Of a stretch of 46,243 bases of DNA, positions 7,435 through 14,829 are shown one piece after another. A model generated the notes under the pieces. It was not told the origin of the DNA, ran no database searches, and saw only the letters and a program-made list of their open reading frames with translations. A program made the position numbers and the translations under genes. Source of the DNA: Betaproteobacteria bacterium RIFCSPLOWO2_02_FULL_63_19. GTDB lineage: Bacteria > Pseudomonadota > Gammaproteobacteria > Burkholderiales > SG8-39. Position 1 is the first letter of the stretch, and the number at the start of each line of letters is the position of its first letter. The DNA lies in contig MEQX01000079.1 in NCBI GenBank assembly GCA_001770415.1, forward strand, positions 1-46,243, read 5' to 3'.

Positions 7435-8658
7435 TCAGTCCTTCTCGTTCAGCCACACGGTTCCGCCCGCTGCCGCCCCCTGTGCGAGCTCTGCGACGCG
7501 GCGAATCGCTTCATCGAAGTGCCCTGTCGTGATATCGGCGCCGGCGAGCCCGCCTATGAAGCTCATCGCGGCGACGCGCCGCGGCGCGTGGTAAAGAGCA
7601 CCGATCACATCCTGGAACAGCGGGCCGCAGTTCCAGCCGAAGGATACGGATCGGTCGACGACGCCCGCGGCCTTGACCTGTGCAAGCGCAGCGGCGACCG
7701 CCTGGACCGGAAACGGCCGGTAGGTCTTCACTTTAAGCAGTCCTACCTTTTCACCTCGCTCACGGGCTGCATCGACCGCGTCTTTCGCCGCACCGGTCAT
7801 GCTGCCGATGGTGACCAGGGCGTAGTCGGCGTCTTGCATGCGATAGCGCTCGACGAGCGGCGCATGCGTGCGTCCGAAGCGCCGCCCCCACTCCTCGTGC
7901 ACCTCGGTGATCACCGAAAGCGCGTTCTGCATCGCGCTGCACTCGCCCTTGCGATAGCGCACGAACGTCGCGGGCCCGCTGCCTACGGCACCCCCGGTCA
8001 GAGGATCCACCGCCATCGGCCGCCGCGGGTCGAGCGCGACATGCCAGTTGACATCTTTCTCACCGAGAAAGGCGTCCACCTCGGCCTGGTCGGGCAGTTC
8101 GACGCGTGCCGCGCCGAACGACAGATAGTTGCCGTCGTGGCACACATTCACCGGCAGCATGACGTCGCGGTGCTCCGCGATCTTGTAGGCCATGATGGTC
8201 GTATCGAGCACTTCCTGCACGGATTCGCAGTACACCTGGATCCAGCCTGCCTCGCGCACCGACATCGCGTCCTGCTGACCACCCCAGACGCTCTGCGGTG
8301 TAAGCAGGTCTCGCGTGACGATCCCCATCACGATCGGAAGGCGCAGACCCGGCGTGCGCACGTACGGCTCGAACATGAATGCAACGCCGGGGCCGCAACT
8401 CGCCGTATAGGTGCGCGCTCCCGCCAGGCAGGCGCCCTGCAGCACCGACAGCACCGAGTGTTCGCCTTCGGCGTCGACCAGTTCCGCGGCCAGACGCCCG
8501 TCGGCGACGAACTTCGCCAGATACTCGACCAGCGAAGATTGCGGTGTGATCGGATATACGGCCACCATTTCGACCCGCGCGGCTGCGACCGCCCAGGCCG
8601 CGGCCTCGTTTCCGTCACAGACGATGAGTTTTGATTTTGGCTTCAAGACCGCGCTCAT
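7435..8658 (-). CDS. padG: Phenylglyoxylate oxidoreductase alpha subunit (PadG)
   Basis: 407 aa, the pyruvate:ferredoxin oxidoreductase alpha-type chain. Recognisable parts: the N-terminal CDGNEAAAWAVAAARVE and YPITPQSSLVEYL stretches that carry the pyrimidine-binding site, EGEHSVLSVLQGACLAGART, and a C-terminal GSMTGAAKDAVDAARERG-like domain II. It works with PadI to form the TPP active site that decarboxylates the 2-oxo acid and transfers the acyl group to CoA. The start at 8658 overlaps the stop of a 37-codon mini-ORF by 4 nt, so translation is probably coupled. Order padF-mini-ORF-padG-padH-padI. Confidence 0.88.
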   Translation of the reverse strand: MSAVLKPKSKLIVCDGNEAAAWAVAAARVEMVAVYPITPQSSLVEYLAKFVADGRLAAELVDAEGEHSVLSVLQGACLAGARTYTASCGPGVAFMFEPYVRTPGLRLPIVMGIVTRDLLTPQSVWGGQQDAMSVREAGWIQVYCESVQEVLDTTIMAYKIAEHRDVMLPVNVCHDGNYLSFGAARVELPDQAEVDAFLGEKDVNWHVALDPRRPMAVDPLTGGAVGSGPATFVRYRKGECSAMQNALSVITEVHEEWGRRFGRTHAPLVERYRMQDADYALVTIGSMTGAAKDAVDAARERGEKVGLLKVKTYRPFPVQAVAAALAQVKAAGVVDRSVSFGWNCGPLFQDVIGALYHAPRRVAAMSFIGGLAGADITTGHFDEAIRRVAELAQGAAAGGTVWLNEKD

Positions 8659-8768
8659 GCCGCCTCCTCCGAACCAATTCTGATGATCTGCGCGCCAAGG
8701 CGTCGGCGGCTGGCGGCAATCGCGGCCGGTCGCATCCCCGCTTCGCGTGGGCCCTGCTCCCTGCTCAT
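8655..8768 (-). CDS. 37-codon mini-ORF between padF and padG
   Basis: Fills the 106-nt spacer exactly. Its ATG (8768) overlaps the padF stop and its TGA (8655) overlaps the padG ATG, both as 4-nt ATGA overlaps. The peptide starts MSREQGPREAGMRPAAIAAS and ends in SEEAA, with no membrane segment. A mini-ORF of the same length and with a near-identical first half sits between padB and padC. It could be a real small peptide, a translational coupling device, or a repeat that happens to keep the frame. Family not recognised. Confidence 0.4.
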   Translation of the reverse strand: MSREQGPREAGMRPAAIAASRRRLGAQIIRIGSEEAA

Positions 8769-8774
8769 GCCGCC
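8702..8774 (-). repeat. 73-bp direct repeat, copy A (padF-padG)
   Basis: Matches 11268-11340 at 70 of 73 positions with no gaps. It covers the last bases of padF and the first half of the mini-ORF. On the minus strand it contains a small hairpin, CCCACGCGAAGCGGGG, with a GAA loop. The rest of the 106-nt spacer aligns with the other copy only weakly. Confidence 0.9.
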
Positions 8775-9055
8775 TCCTCGATCATCGTGATTGCGCGGTG
8801 CGGGCATTCGGTCGCGCAGATGCCGCACCCCTTGCAGGTGGCGAGGTCGATGTCGAACCACGCGGGCCTCTCGACCACGCACTGGACCGGACAGTAGAGC
8901 CAGCACTGCGCGCACTTGACGCACTTGGCGCGGTCGACGACCGGCCGCATGCTGCGCCAGTCACCCGGGAGCATGGGACTGGGCTTGGTCGCGATCGGGC
9001 ACAGGTCGTCCGGAATCGCGGACTGGTCGAAGAATTCGTAGGCTTGGCGTTTCAT
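8765..9055 (-). CDS. padF: Phenylglyoxylate oxidoreductase ferredoxin-like subunit (PadF)
   Basis: 96 aa from the ATG at 9055, which overlaps the padE stop by 4 nt. Two classic [4Fe-4S] motifs in the second half, CVKCAQCWLYCPVQC and CKGCGICATECP, separated by about 20 residues. This is the delta-type subunit of 2-oxoacid:acceptor oxidoreductases, carrying electrons from the TPP site to the other iron-sulfur and flavin subunits. The length is usual for the family. It ends in the 73-bp repeat; the last codons and stop lie inside it. Confidence 0.87.
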   Translation of the reverse strand: MKRQAYEFFDQSAIPDDLCPIATKPSPMLPGDWRSMRPVVDRAKCVKCAQCWLYCPVQCVVERPAWFDIDLATCKGCGICATECPHRAITMIEEAA

Positions 9056-9627
9056 GCCGCCGCCTCCCTGCATTCGATACGGTGCACCCGGGTCGCGTTG
9101 AACCCGCGCTCCAGTGCAGCCAGGTTCTGCTCCAGACCGGCGTCGCGAAACTCCGACTCCATGATCGCGGTACGCAGCGACTCCAGCGTGACCAGACCCG
9201 TGGTGCGTGCGAACGCGCCGAGCATGATGGTATTCGTGATCGGTCGCCCGAATAGTTCCAGTGCGATCGCGACCCCGTCGCACAGGCCGACCGTCGCAAT
9301 GCGCCCGGGGAATTTCAGTTCTTCAAGCGGCCTGGCGGTCGTCTGGACCAGCACGGCGTTATCGCGCACGCCGTCGAAGACATCGACCGCACGCGCCACC
9401 GTCGGATCAATACACAGGATGCAGTCCGGATGGTAGATGTTGGTCATCTGCCGGATCTCGCGATCATCGAGGCGCAGATAGCTCGCCACCGGCGCCCCGC
9501 GCCGCTCGAATCCGAACGAGGGTACTGCGACGACGTACTTGCCTTCGAGCACCAGCGCGCTCGCGAGCATGCCGCCGGCCATCACCGCGCCCTGACCGCC
9601 GCGGCCGTGGATACGAATCTCGTACAT
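9052..9627 (-). CDS. padE: Phenylglyoxylate oxidoreductase gamma subunit (PadE)
   Basis: 191 aa from the ATG at 9627, preceded by GGGAGAAG as ribosome binding site. The start MYEIRIHGRGGQGAVMAGGM is the hallmark of the gamma domain of pyruvate/2-oxoacid ferredoxin oxidoreductases, followed by FGFERRGAPVASYLRL and ITNTIMLGAF. This domain binds CoA in related enzymes. A longer frame to 9807 has no family support before this Met. The stop overlaps the padF start by 4 nt; padD lies 35 nt upstream. Confidence 0.88.
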   Translation of the reverse strand: MYEIRIHGRGGQGAVMAGGMLASALVLEGKYVVAVPSFGFERRGAPVASYLRLDDREIRQMTNIYHPDCILCIDPTVARAVDVFDGVRDNAVLVQTTARPLEELKFPGRIATVGLCDGVAIALELFGRPITNTIMLGAFARTTGLVTLESLRTAIMESEFRDAGLEQNLAALERGFNATRVHRIECREAAA

Positions 9628-9662
9628 ATTCGCTTCTCCCCTCCCGAAAATCCCGGCGCCCG

Positions 9663-10565
9663 CTACCAGCCGGGTTTGGCGGCGGGCCCGCCGTTTCCAG
9701 CCCCGCGCACCGCGGTGCGCGGCAATGCGAATCCCTGGTTGAACGCCGCGCGCGTAATCAGCACCACCTTGAACAACCAGCCCGACAGAACGACCGCAAA
9801 CGCGCAAACGGTTCCGAACCAGAAGATGATATTCATCGAGGACGACGCCAACGCAATGAACAGAAGTGCCAGCGGCGTCCAGTTACCCAGTATCGCAAAC
9901 GGCACTTCGATCTTCGACATTGCGGCAAGCGCCTTCTTCGGCGCGCGTTCACGCTGCAGGCTCGATCGATAGGCATACCAAGCCAGCCCTCGCGCCAGCG
10001 CCAGCGCCAACAGGCAGGTCTCGATCCACTTGAGATGGCCGTGATCGGCGCTCACCGCGGCGACCATCATCGCGAAGCCCGCCCCTTCGCACAGCCCGGT
10101 CAGCATCACGAGCGGAACGATGAACGGATTGCGCCAGGCCGGAATGCCTTTCGAGGCTCTTATCATCTGCGCCTGGCAGGTCAGATACCCCAGTGCAAGC
10201 GCCGCGGCCGTCCATACGAGCGCTTCCGACCCTGTCCACGCCGCACCGAGACCGCTTGCGAACAAGAACGGGGCGACCACCGCTTCGCGCGTCATCCAGG
10301 AGGTCTTCGTGTGCCGATAGACGTTCAACGCGCGCAACGGACGGCCGATCTCTGCCCACACGCACAAAAGACCCAGTCCGACCAGTGCCAGGCCGATCAA
10401 TACCGGCATCACATATGCAGTGCCGGACACATGGGCAAACGCGGAGAATATGACCAGCCCGGTGCCCGCCCCGCCGAACACGAAGTTGCCGGCCGCGCGC
10501 AGATCCCAATTGGTCTGGTGCCAGGGTGCCGAGCGTCCGGCGGTCGGTGCCTGTTCGGCGCTCAT
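9663..10565 (-). CDS. padD: Membrane anchor subunit of phenylacetyl-CoA:acceptor oxidoreductase (PadD)
   Basis: 300 aa with about eight hydrophobic helices, in the NrfD/DmsC style: WDLRAAGNFVFGGAGTGLV near the start, then WAEIGRPLRALNVYRHTKTS after the third helix. Such subunits anchor molybdenum oxidoreductases and hand electrons to or from the quinone pool. In the pad system it takes electrons from PadC into the membrane. The ATG (10565) overlaps the padC stop by 4 nt. A longer upstream frame overlaps padC and is not used. Confidence 0.82.
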   Translation of the reverse strand: MSAEQAPTAGRSAPWHQTNWDLRAAGNFVFGGAGTGLVIFSAFAHVSGTAYVMPVLIGLALVGLGLLCVWAEIGRPLRALNVYRHTKTSWMTREAVVAPFLFASGLGAAWTGSEALVWTAAALALGYLTCQAQMIRASKGIPAWRNPFIVPLVMLTGLCEGAGFAMMVAAVSADHGHLKWIETCLLALALARGLAWYAYRSSLQRERAPKKALAAMSKIEVPFAILGNWTPLALLFIALASSSMNIIFWFGTVCAFAVVLSGWLFKVVLITRAAFNQGFALPRTAVRGAGNGGPAAKPGW

Positions 10566-11224
10566 TTGTCCTCTCCGGCGTTGTCCCAGATGTAATAGAT
10601 GCCCGGGTCGGTATCCAGTTCTTCGTGCATGCGGAAATGCGCCGTCTCGGCCAGCAGCTTCGAGATTTCGCTGTTCGGGTCGTCTCGATCGCCGAACACG
10701 TACGCTCGTGTGATGCAGGAATTTACGCATGCCGGCGTCGCTTCCGGATCCACGCCGGGTGTAAGTCCCCTCTCGAGCCCGGCGTCGATGCGGTCCTTGC
10801 AGAAGGTGCACTTGGTCGCCACGGATATGCGCTCGGGATCCATACGTGCCAATTCCGATTCCATGGGCCGGTCATCGCCGAACGCGAATTCGTTCCGATG
10901 CACGATGTGGCGCGCCTGATAGGGGCAGGCCACCGCGCAATAGCCGCAGCCGATGCAAATGTCGTAGTCGATGGTGACCAAGCCGTCGGCGCGCTGCTTG
11001 GTCGCGGTCGTCGGGCAGACGTGCTCGCAAGGCGGATCGGCACAGTGCATGCAGCCCACCGGCACGAAAGCGCGCCGCACATCCGGATACTCGCCGGTCT
11101 CCATGTCCAGAACCTGTCGCCACTGCATGCCGGTGGGCGTCGCATTGGCCCCGCGGCAGGCAGTAACGCAGGTCTGGCACCCGTTGCAGCGGCGCAAGTC
11201 GATTGCCATCGCGTAGCGCGTCAC
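10562..11224 (-). CDS. padC: Iron-sulfur subunit of phenylacetyl-CoA:acceptor oxidoreductase (PadC)
   Basis: 220 aa, start GTG at 11224 coupled to the preceding mini-ORF stop; an ATG at 11209 is an alternative. Four Cys clusters of the DmsB/NrfC type: CNGCQTCVTAC, CMHCADPPCEHVCP, CIGCGYCAVACP, and a split CTFCKDR...CVNSC. It relays electrons from the molybdenum subunit PadB to the membrane subunit PadD. There is no Tat signal, so the enzyme faces the cytoplasm, which suits a CoA-ester substrate. Order padB-mini-ORF-padC-padD. Confidence 0.87.
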   Translation of the reverse strand: MTRYAMAIDLRRCNGCQTCVTACRGANATPTGMQWRQVLDMETGEYPDVRRAFVPVGCMHCADPPCEHVCPTTATKQRADGLVTIDYDICIGCGYCAVACPYQARHIVHRNEFAFGDDRPMESELARMDPERISVATKCTFCKDRIDAGLERGLTPGVDPEATPACVNSCITRAYVFGDRDDPNSEISKLLAETAHFRMHEELDTDPGIYYIWDNAGEDK

Positions 11225-11334
11225 CGGGCCGCCTCCGCAGCACTTGTGCTGCTCACGATGCCGAGATGTCGGCGTCCGGCGGCAATCGCGGCCGGTCGCA
11301 TCCCCGCTTCGCGTGGCCCCTGCTCCCTGCTCAT
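11221..11334 (-). CDS. 37-codon mini-ORF between padB and padC
   Basis: Occupies the 106-nt padB-padC spacer. The ATG (11334) overlaps the padB stop (ATGA), and the TGA (11223-11221) overlaps the padC GTG start (GTGA). The peptide starts MSREQGPREAGMRPAAIAAG, identical to the padF-padG mini-ORF over 19 residues, then diverges and ends in AAEAAR. Equal length and equal overlaps in both places suggest a duplicated spacer kept in frame. Function unknown; translational coupling is the simplest guess. Confidence 0.4.
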   Translation of the reverse strand: MSREQGPREAGMRPAAIAAGRRHLGIVSSTSAAEAAR

Positions 11335-11340
11335 GCCGCC
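11268..11340 (-). repeat. 73-bp direct repeat, copy B (padB-padC)
   Basis: 70 of 73 positions are identical to 8702-8774, without gaps. It includes the last bases of padB. The distance from the repeat to both flanking genes is the same as in copy A, so the whole 106-nt spacer seems to derive from one ancestor and has diverged mainly near the downstream gene. Confidence 0.9.
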
Positions 11341-14063
11341 GCCTTCACCCGCCGAACGGCCACGCGCACGAGATCGGCCGACGATCCGGTTGCGTCGGTC
11401 AGCGCCATGGACATCGCCAGCAGCGGATTCATGCTCGGGGACTTCCTGTCCTTCGCGTACGGCGTCGCCCAGTGATTGAACTGTCCGATCATCAGCAGGG
11501 TATCGGGACGTATTCCTTCGCGCAGCACGGCCGGCCCCTGCGTCTTACCGACATACGAGTGGACTTCGACGATGTCGCCGTCTTCGATGCCCATTTCCGC
11601 CGCTCGCCGCGCGTTGATGACGACGCCTCGGTGCCCTCTGAGGTTCCCGGCGACCTCGTCGATCACCGGTATGCCGACGTTCGATCCCCAGGCGAACTGC
11701 ATGCTGCGCGCGGTGATCAGCCAGAACGGATAATCCTCCAGCTTGCAGCCATGCGCCTCGGTCTCCCGCTCCCAGATCGCAGGGAAATCCTTGTACGGCG
11801 GCAGCGCCGAGTATTCGGTCAGCTGCGTGTCCCACCACTTGATGCCTTTTTCGTGCAGGCGGTTGCCCAGCTGCGCGCCGACGCGCAACAACCGCTCCTG
11901 GTAAGGCATCTCGAGGCGGATCCCCTGCTTGCGCAGTTCGGGAAACAGATACCAGACCAGACGCGATATCGGCCGCGTGCGGTAGCCGTGTTCGCGGTAC
12001 CAGGAGAGTCCTTCGCTCGAAGCGCCGTCGGTGACCTCCGCACTTGCGGCGCGGCACATCCGGTCCCAGATCTCCTCGGCGCCATGTTTCACGTTCAACT
12101 CGAGCCCGAAATCAAATCCCTCCCCGGCAAGCGCAGTGCATGCGGCACCGCGATTGATGGCCTTGTTGTAGGGTTCGAGCAATCCGACCCGATCGGCAAG
12201 TTCGGTCGCGATGTCGGTGAAATCGCGCGTTTCGCCGCGCGCTGTAACCGCCGGCTGGCGCAACGCGAAGCCCTCGTGATCCCAGAACGCCTCGATGAAC
12301 TTGGTGCCGCCCACGCGTATCAGCTGGGTGCTCTCCAGATCCGTGCACTCGGGCAGCAGGATGTCGGCCATCCAGTTGGTCTCATCGAGGGTGTAGGCGA
12401 ACCCGACCACGAACGGAAACTCCGCGATCCGGTTGACGACCTCGGCCGTGTCCCAGAAGGAGATCGACGGATTGGTCCGATAGACGAACCACAGGTCCGG
12501 CGCCGTGACGCTTTTCCAGTTTTCCGGCGACTGCTTGCGAAACATCCAGGCGAAATGCGTCGGCCCCAGCGCCTGGCTCCACGGCGAATTGGCCGAAAGC
12601 GGCACCAGCGTTCCGTGCGCGTTGCGTACCTTGGGGCTGGACTGCCAGTGCTCGGGGTCCGTCGGATTCATCGGGTATTCCATGAATCCGTCCTCACCTT
12701 TCCTCACGCTCGCCTGGCGCGAGGTTGCCGGGCGGTTCAGGCGCACAGTCGTTCCCAGCGTGCCTCCGGGCACCTCGAGCGCTCCGAGCAAGCACGGGAT
12801 GAGCGTTCGTGCCCAAACGCATTCGTAGCCGCCCCAGCCATTGTTGACCGTCCTGCCCAGCGAGATCGAAACCGGCCGGAACGGCAGGACTTCGCCGTCG
12901 ATCTCGATCGTTTCGCCGACGCAGGCATGATCGAGAAATTCCTTGGTGATGCGCCGGATGGTGCCCGGAACGATGTCGCAAACGGACTCCGCCCACTCCG
13001 GGGTGTACGGCATCATGTGCCGCACCAGCTTGCTGAAACTCGTCTGCGCCGTCACGCCGCGGTGCATCCATTGCTGCTCGTCGGCACCGACTTCCAGCGC
13101 GTCGAGTTTGAACACGCCTTCCAATGCCGGATCGGCGTCGGGATCATCGAATGGCACCGCGCTACGCGTCTTCAGATCCCAGATCAGCGGTTTGCGGGTT
13201 TTCGGGTCACGCAGGAAATAATGGTTGGGTCCGACCAGATACGGCGATCCGGTATGCGCCTTCACGAAGGGGATATCCAGCCGTTCGCGCGGATGTTCGT
13301 AAAGCATCAAGCGGATCATCGCAAACAGGAACGCGGCATCGGTCTTGGGCCTGATCGGGATCCACTCCGCTGAAGCCGCGCCGGTCACCGAGATGTGCGG
13401 CTCGATCTGGATGCGTTTCATGCCGCGTACCCGCGCATCGGCATGGCGCCAGGCGCCGATCACGCCGCCGGAGGCCTCGGTGTTGGCGCCGAAGGAAAGC
13501 ACATAGCGCGTGCTCGGGGTGTCGGGACAGACGGTGAAAGCGCGATGCCACAGTTCTCCGTAGAGATGCTCGGAGTGCGTGCAATTGACGCCTTGGCCGC
13601 TGCCGAACGAAAAGTCGACCGGCCCCCACGCCGACAGGAACGCCGGAAACGTACCCATGTAGTAGGTCGGGATGCCTCCGCCGCCGAAGCTCGCCGCGAC
13701 CCGCGGATAGCCTTCCTCGTCGAGCAGCCCCTTGGCCCGGATTTCCTTGAGTTTGGCAACGACCGCGTCGAGCGCCTCATCCCAGCTGATCGGGACGAAC
13801 CCCGGATCGTGCTCGCGCCCCTTGTTCGAATTCGTGCGCTTCATCGGCTGCAGCACGCGATTCGGGTTGTAGGTCTTCTGCACCAGCCCGTAGGCCTTGA
13901 CGCAGCACTTGCCCCCGCCCGGATGGACCTCCGCCGCGCGGAAGTTCGGCTCGATCTCGGTCGCGACGCCGTCCTCGACCTTGACCGTCAGCAGGTCCGG
14001 TCCGGCCACGCACTGATAACAATACTCCGGGACCTTCCGGACCGATTTCGGCGCGGTCGCCAT
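11331..14063 (-). CDS. padB: Molybdopterin catalytic subunit of phenylacetyl-CoA:acceptor oxidoreductase (PadB)
   Basis: 910 aa, DMSO-reductase family. N-terminal YCYQCVAGPD (C15, C18) followed by GGGKCC (C53, C54) forms the expected iron-sulfur region, but the third ligand position of CxxCxxxC is Pro22. Then come the molybdopterin-binding domain (FGSGQGVNCTHSEHLYGEL and nearby) and the C-terminal nucleotide domain (ITARSMQFAWGSNVGIP, VVINARRAAEMGIEDGDIVE). Known role in Thauera/Azoarcus: a four-electron oxidation of phenylacetyl-CoA to phenylglyoxylate with release of CoA. There is no Tat signal, so it is cytoplasmic. It follows the thioesterase gene by 7 nt and starts the padB-I run. The role is assigned from the complete Pad gene order. 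Confidence 0.86.
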   Translation of the reverse strand: MATAPKSVRKVPEYCYQCVAGPDLLTVKVEDGVATEIEPNFRAAEVHPGGGKCCVKAYGLVQKTYNPNRVLQPMKRTNSNKGREHDPGFVPISWDEALDAVVAKLKEIRAKGLLDEEGYPRVAASFGGGGIPTYYMGTFPAFLSAWGPVDFSFGSGQGVNCTHSEHLYGELWHRAFTVCPDTPSTRYVLSFGANTEASGGVIGAWRHADARVRGMKRIQIEPHISVTGAASAEWIPIRPKTDAAFLFAMIRLMLYEHPRERLDIPFVKAHTGSPYLVGPNHYFLRDPKTRKPLIWDLKTRSAVPFDDPDADPALEGVFKLDALEVGADEQQWMHRGVTAQTSFSKLVRHMMPYTPEWAESVCDIVPGTIRRITKEFLDHACVGETIEIDGEVLPFRPVSISLGRTVNNGWGGYECVWARTLIPCLLGALEVPGGTLGTTVRLNRPATSRQASVRKGEDGFMEYPMNPTDPEHWQSSPKVRNAHGTLVPLSANSPWSQALGPTHFAWMFRKQSPENWKSVTAPDLWFVYRTNPSISFWDTAEVVNRIAEFPFVVGFAYTLDETNWMADILLPECTDLESTQLIRVGGTKFIEAFWDHEGFALRQPAVTARGETRDFTDIATELADRVGLLEPYNKAINRGAACTALAGEGFDFGLELNVKHGAEEIWDRMCRAASAEVTDGASSEGLSWYREHGYRTRPISRLVWYLFPELRKQGIRLEMPYQERLLRVGAQLGNRLHEKGIKWWDTQLTEYSALPPYKDFPAIWERETEAHGCKLEDYPFWLITARSMQFAWGSNVGIPVIDEVAGNLRGHRGVVINARRAAEMGIEDGDIVEVHSYVGKTQGPAVLREGIRPDTLLMIGQFNHWATPYAKDRKSPSMNPLLAMSMALTDATGSSADLVRVAVRRVKAAA

Positions 14064-14071
14064 CGCAATCC

Positions 14072-14476
14072 TCAGGCTGAAGCCTGCCTGGCCTTCGCCG
14101 CCACGCGCGCGCGCAGCTTTTCCACGTCGACCACGAATCGCCCATGTTCGCCGCGGCTGATTTCCTCTCCGCCGTCGCGTGCGAGCAGATCGAAGGTGAC
14201 TTTGCGGCCGTCGACTGCCTTCACGGTGATCGTGATGTCGACGTCCATGCCGAGCAGCGTTGCTCCGGCGTGTGACACCGAAATTCCGGTACCGACGGAA
14301 TCCTCGCCCGGATCACAGAACCCGAGCAGGAACTGGCGACAGGTGACCTCGAAATCGCGAACCAGTTCAGGCGTCGCGTAGACGCGCAGGTTCTCACCAA
14401 GAAAATCGACAGTGCGCGGCTTGTCCACCGTAACTTTGCGAGTAGAGACTGCACCGGCCTGAAGCCCGCTTTTCAT
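14072..14476 (-). CDS. padM: FlK-like hot-dog thioesterase (candidate PadM)
   Basis: 134 aa from the ATG at 14476, which has GGAG 9 nt upstream. A longer frame to 14620 would cross the promoter and is rejected. It resembles fluoroacetyl-CoA thioesterase FlK. T35 (YATPE), E43 (DFEVT) and H69 (VSHAG) are spaced 8 and 26 residues apart, exactly as T42, E50 and H76 of FlK. The C-terminal EEISRGEHGRFVVDVEKLRA strand also fits. It is the first gene after the Fnr-type promoter, directly before padB, so it belongs to the phenylacetate pathway. It may hydrolyse an activated acyl-CoA such as phenylglyoxylyl-CoA, or serve as CoA salvage. The symbol padM is my recollection of a thioesterase-like gene in related clusters and is uncertain. 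Confidence 0.78.
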   Translation of the reverse strand: MKSGLQAGAVSTRKVTVDKPRTVDFLGENLRVYATPELVRDFEVTCRQFLLGFCDPGEDSVGTGISVSHAGATLLGMDVDITITVKAVDGRKVTFDLLARDGGEEISRGEHGRFVVDVEKLRARVAAKARQASA

Positions 14477-14484
14477 TGTTGTTT

Positions 14485-14674
14485 CTCCTGATCGCCTGGA
14501 TAGGAACTGCCTCTCGGGAAAGGAACTGTGCCCACGCCGGTCGGTGGACAGCGGCTCTGTCCCGCCGGCGGTTTCCACGTTCGCGCGACAACGCGCAAAC
14601 GGGCCGCTTTTCCTCGTCACGGCTCGCCGATCAATGTAGGTGCCGAGAGCCGGCCTGCATTTGACTTAGATTAA
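14485..14674 (-). promoter_or_regulatory. Fnr/Dnr-type class II promoter of the padM-padB-I operon
   Basis: TTGACTTAGATTAA at 14661-14674 matches TTGAT-N4-ATCAA at 8 of 10 positions. On the minus strand TACATT (14638-14633) fits the -10 element. With a start near 14626 the box centres at -41.5, the class II activator position. The leader then runs 150 nt to the thioesterase ATG, with GGAG at 14488-14485. The 353-nt gap 14477-14829 holds this promoter and no gene. Confidence 0.62.
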
Positions 14675-14829
14675 ACAACCGCCACAGGCGCGCAACGTCG
14701 TTGTCGCGATCGCGGTTCAATGTCGCGTCACGCTTCTGCCGCCGAAGCGCGACTGAACGCTGCGCCGGCTCACGAGTCCATCCAACAATGACCCTGTTAT
14801 CGCAAGGGATGTCCCAAGACGATGGCCCG

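Noticed and set aside
11244-13373. 709-aa plus-strand ORF opposite padB
   Set aside because: It is the antisense of a clearly recognised molybdopterin enzyme and has no domain of its own.
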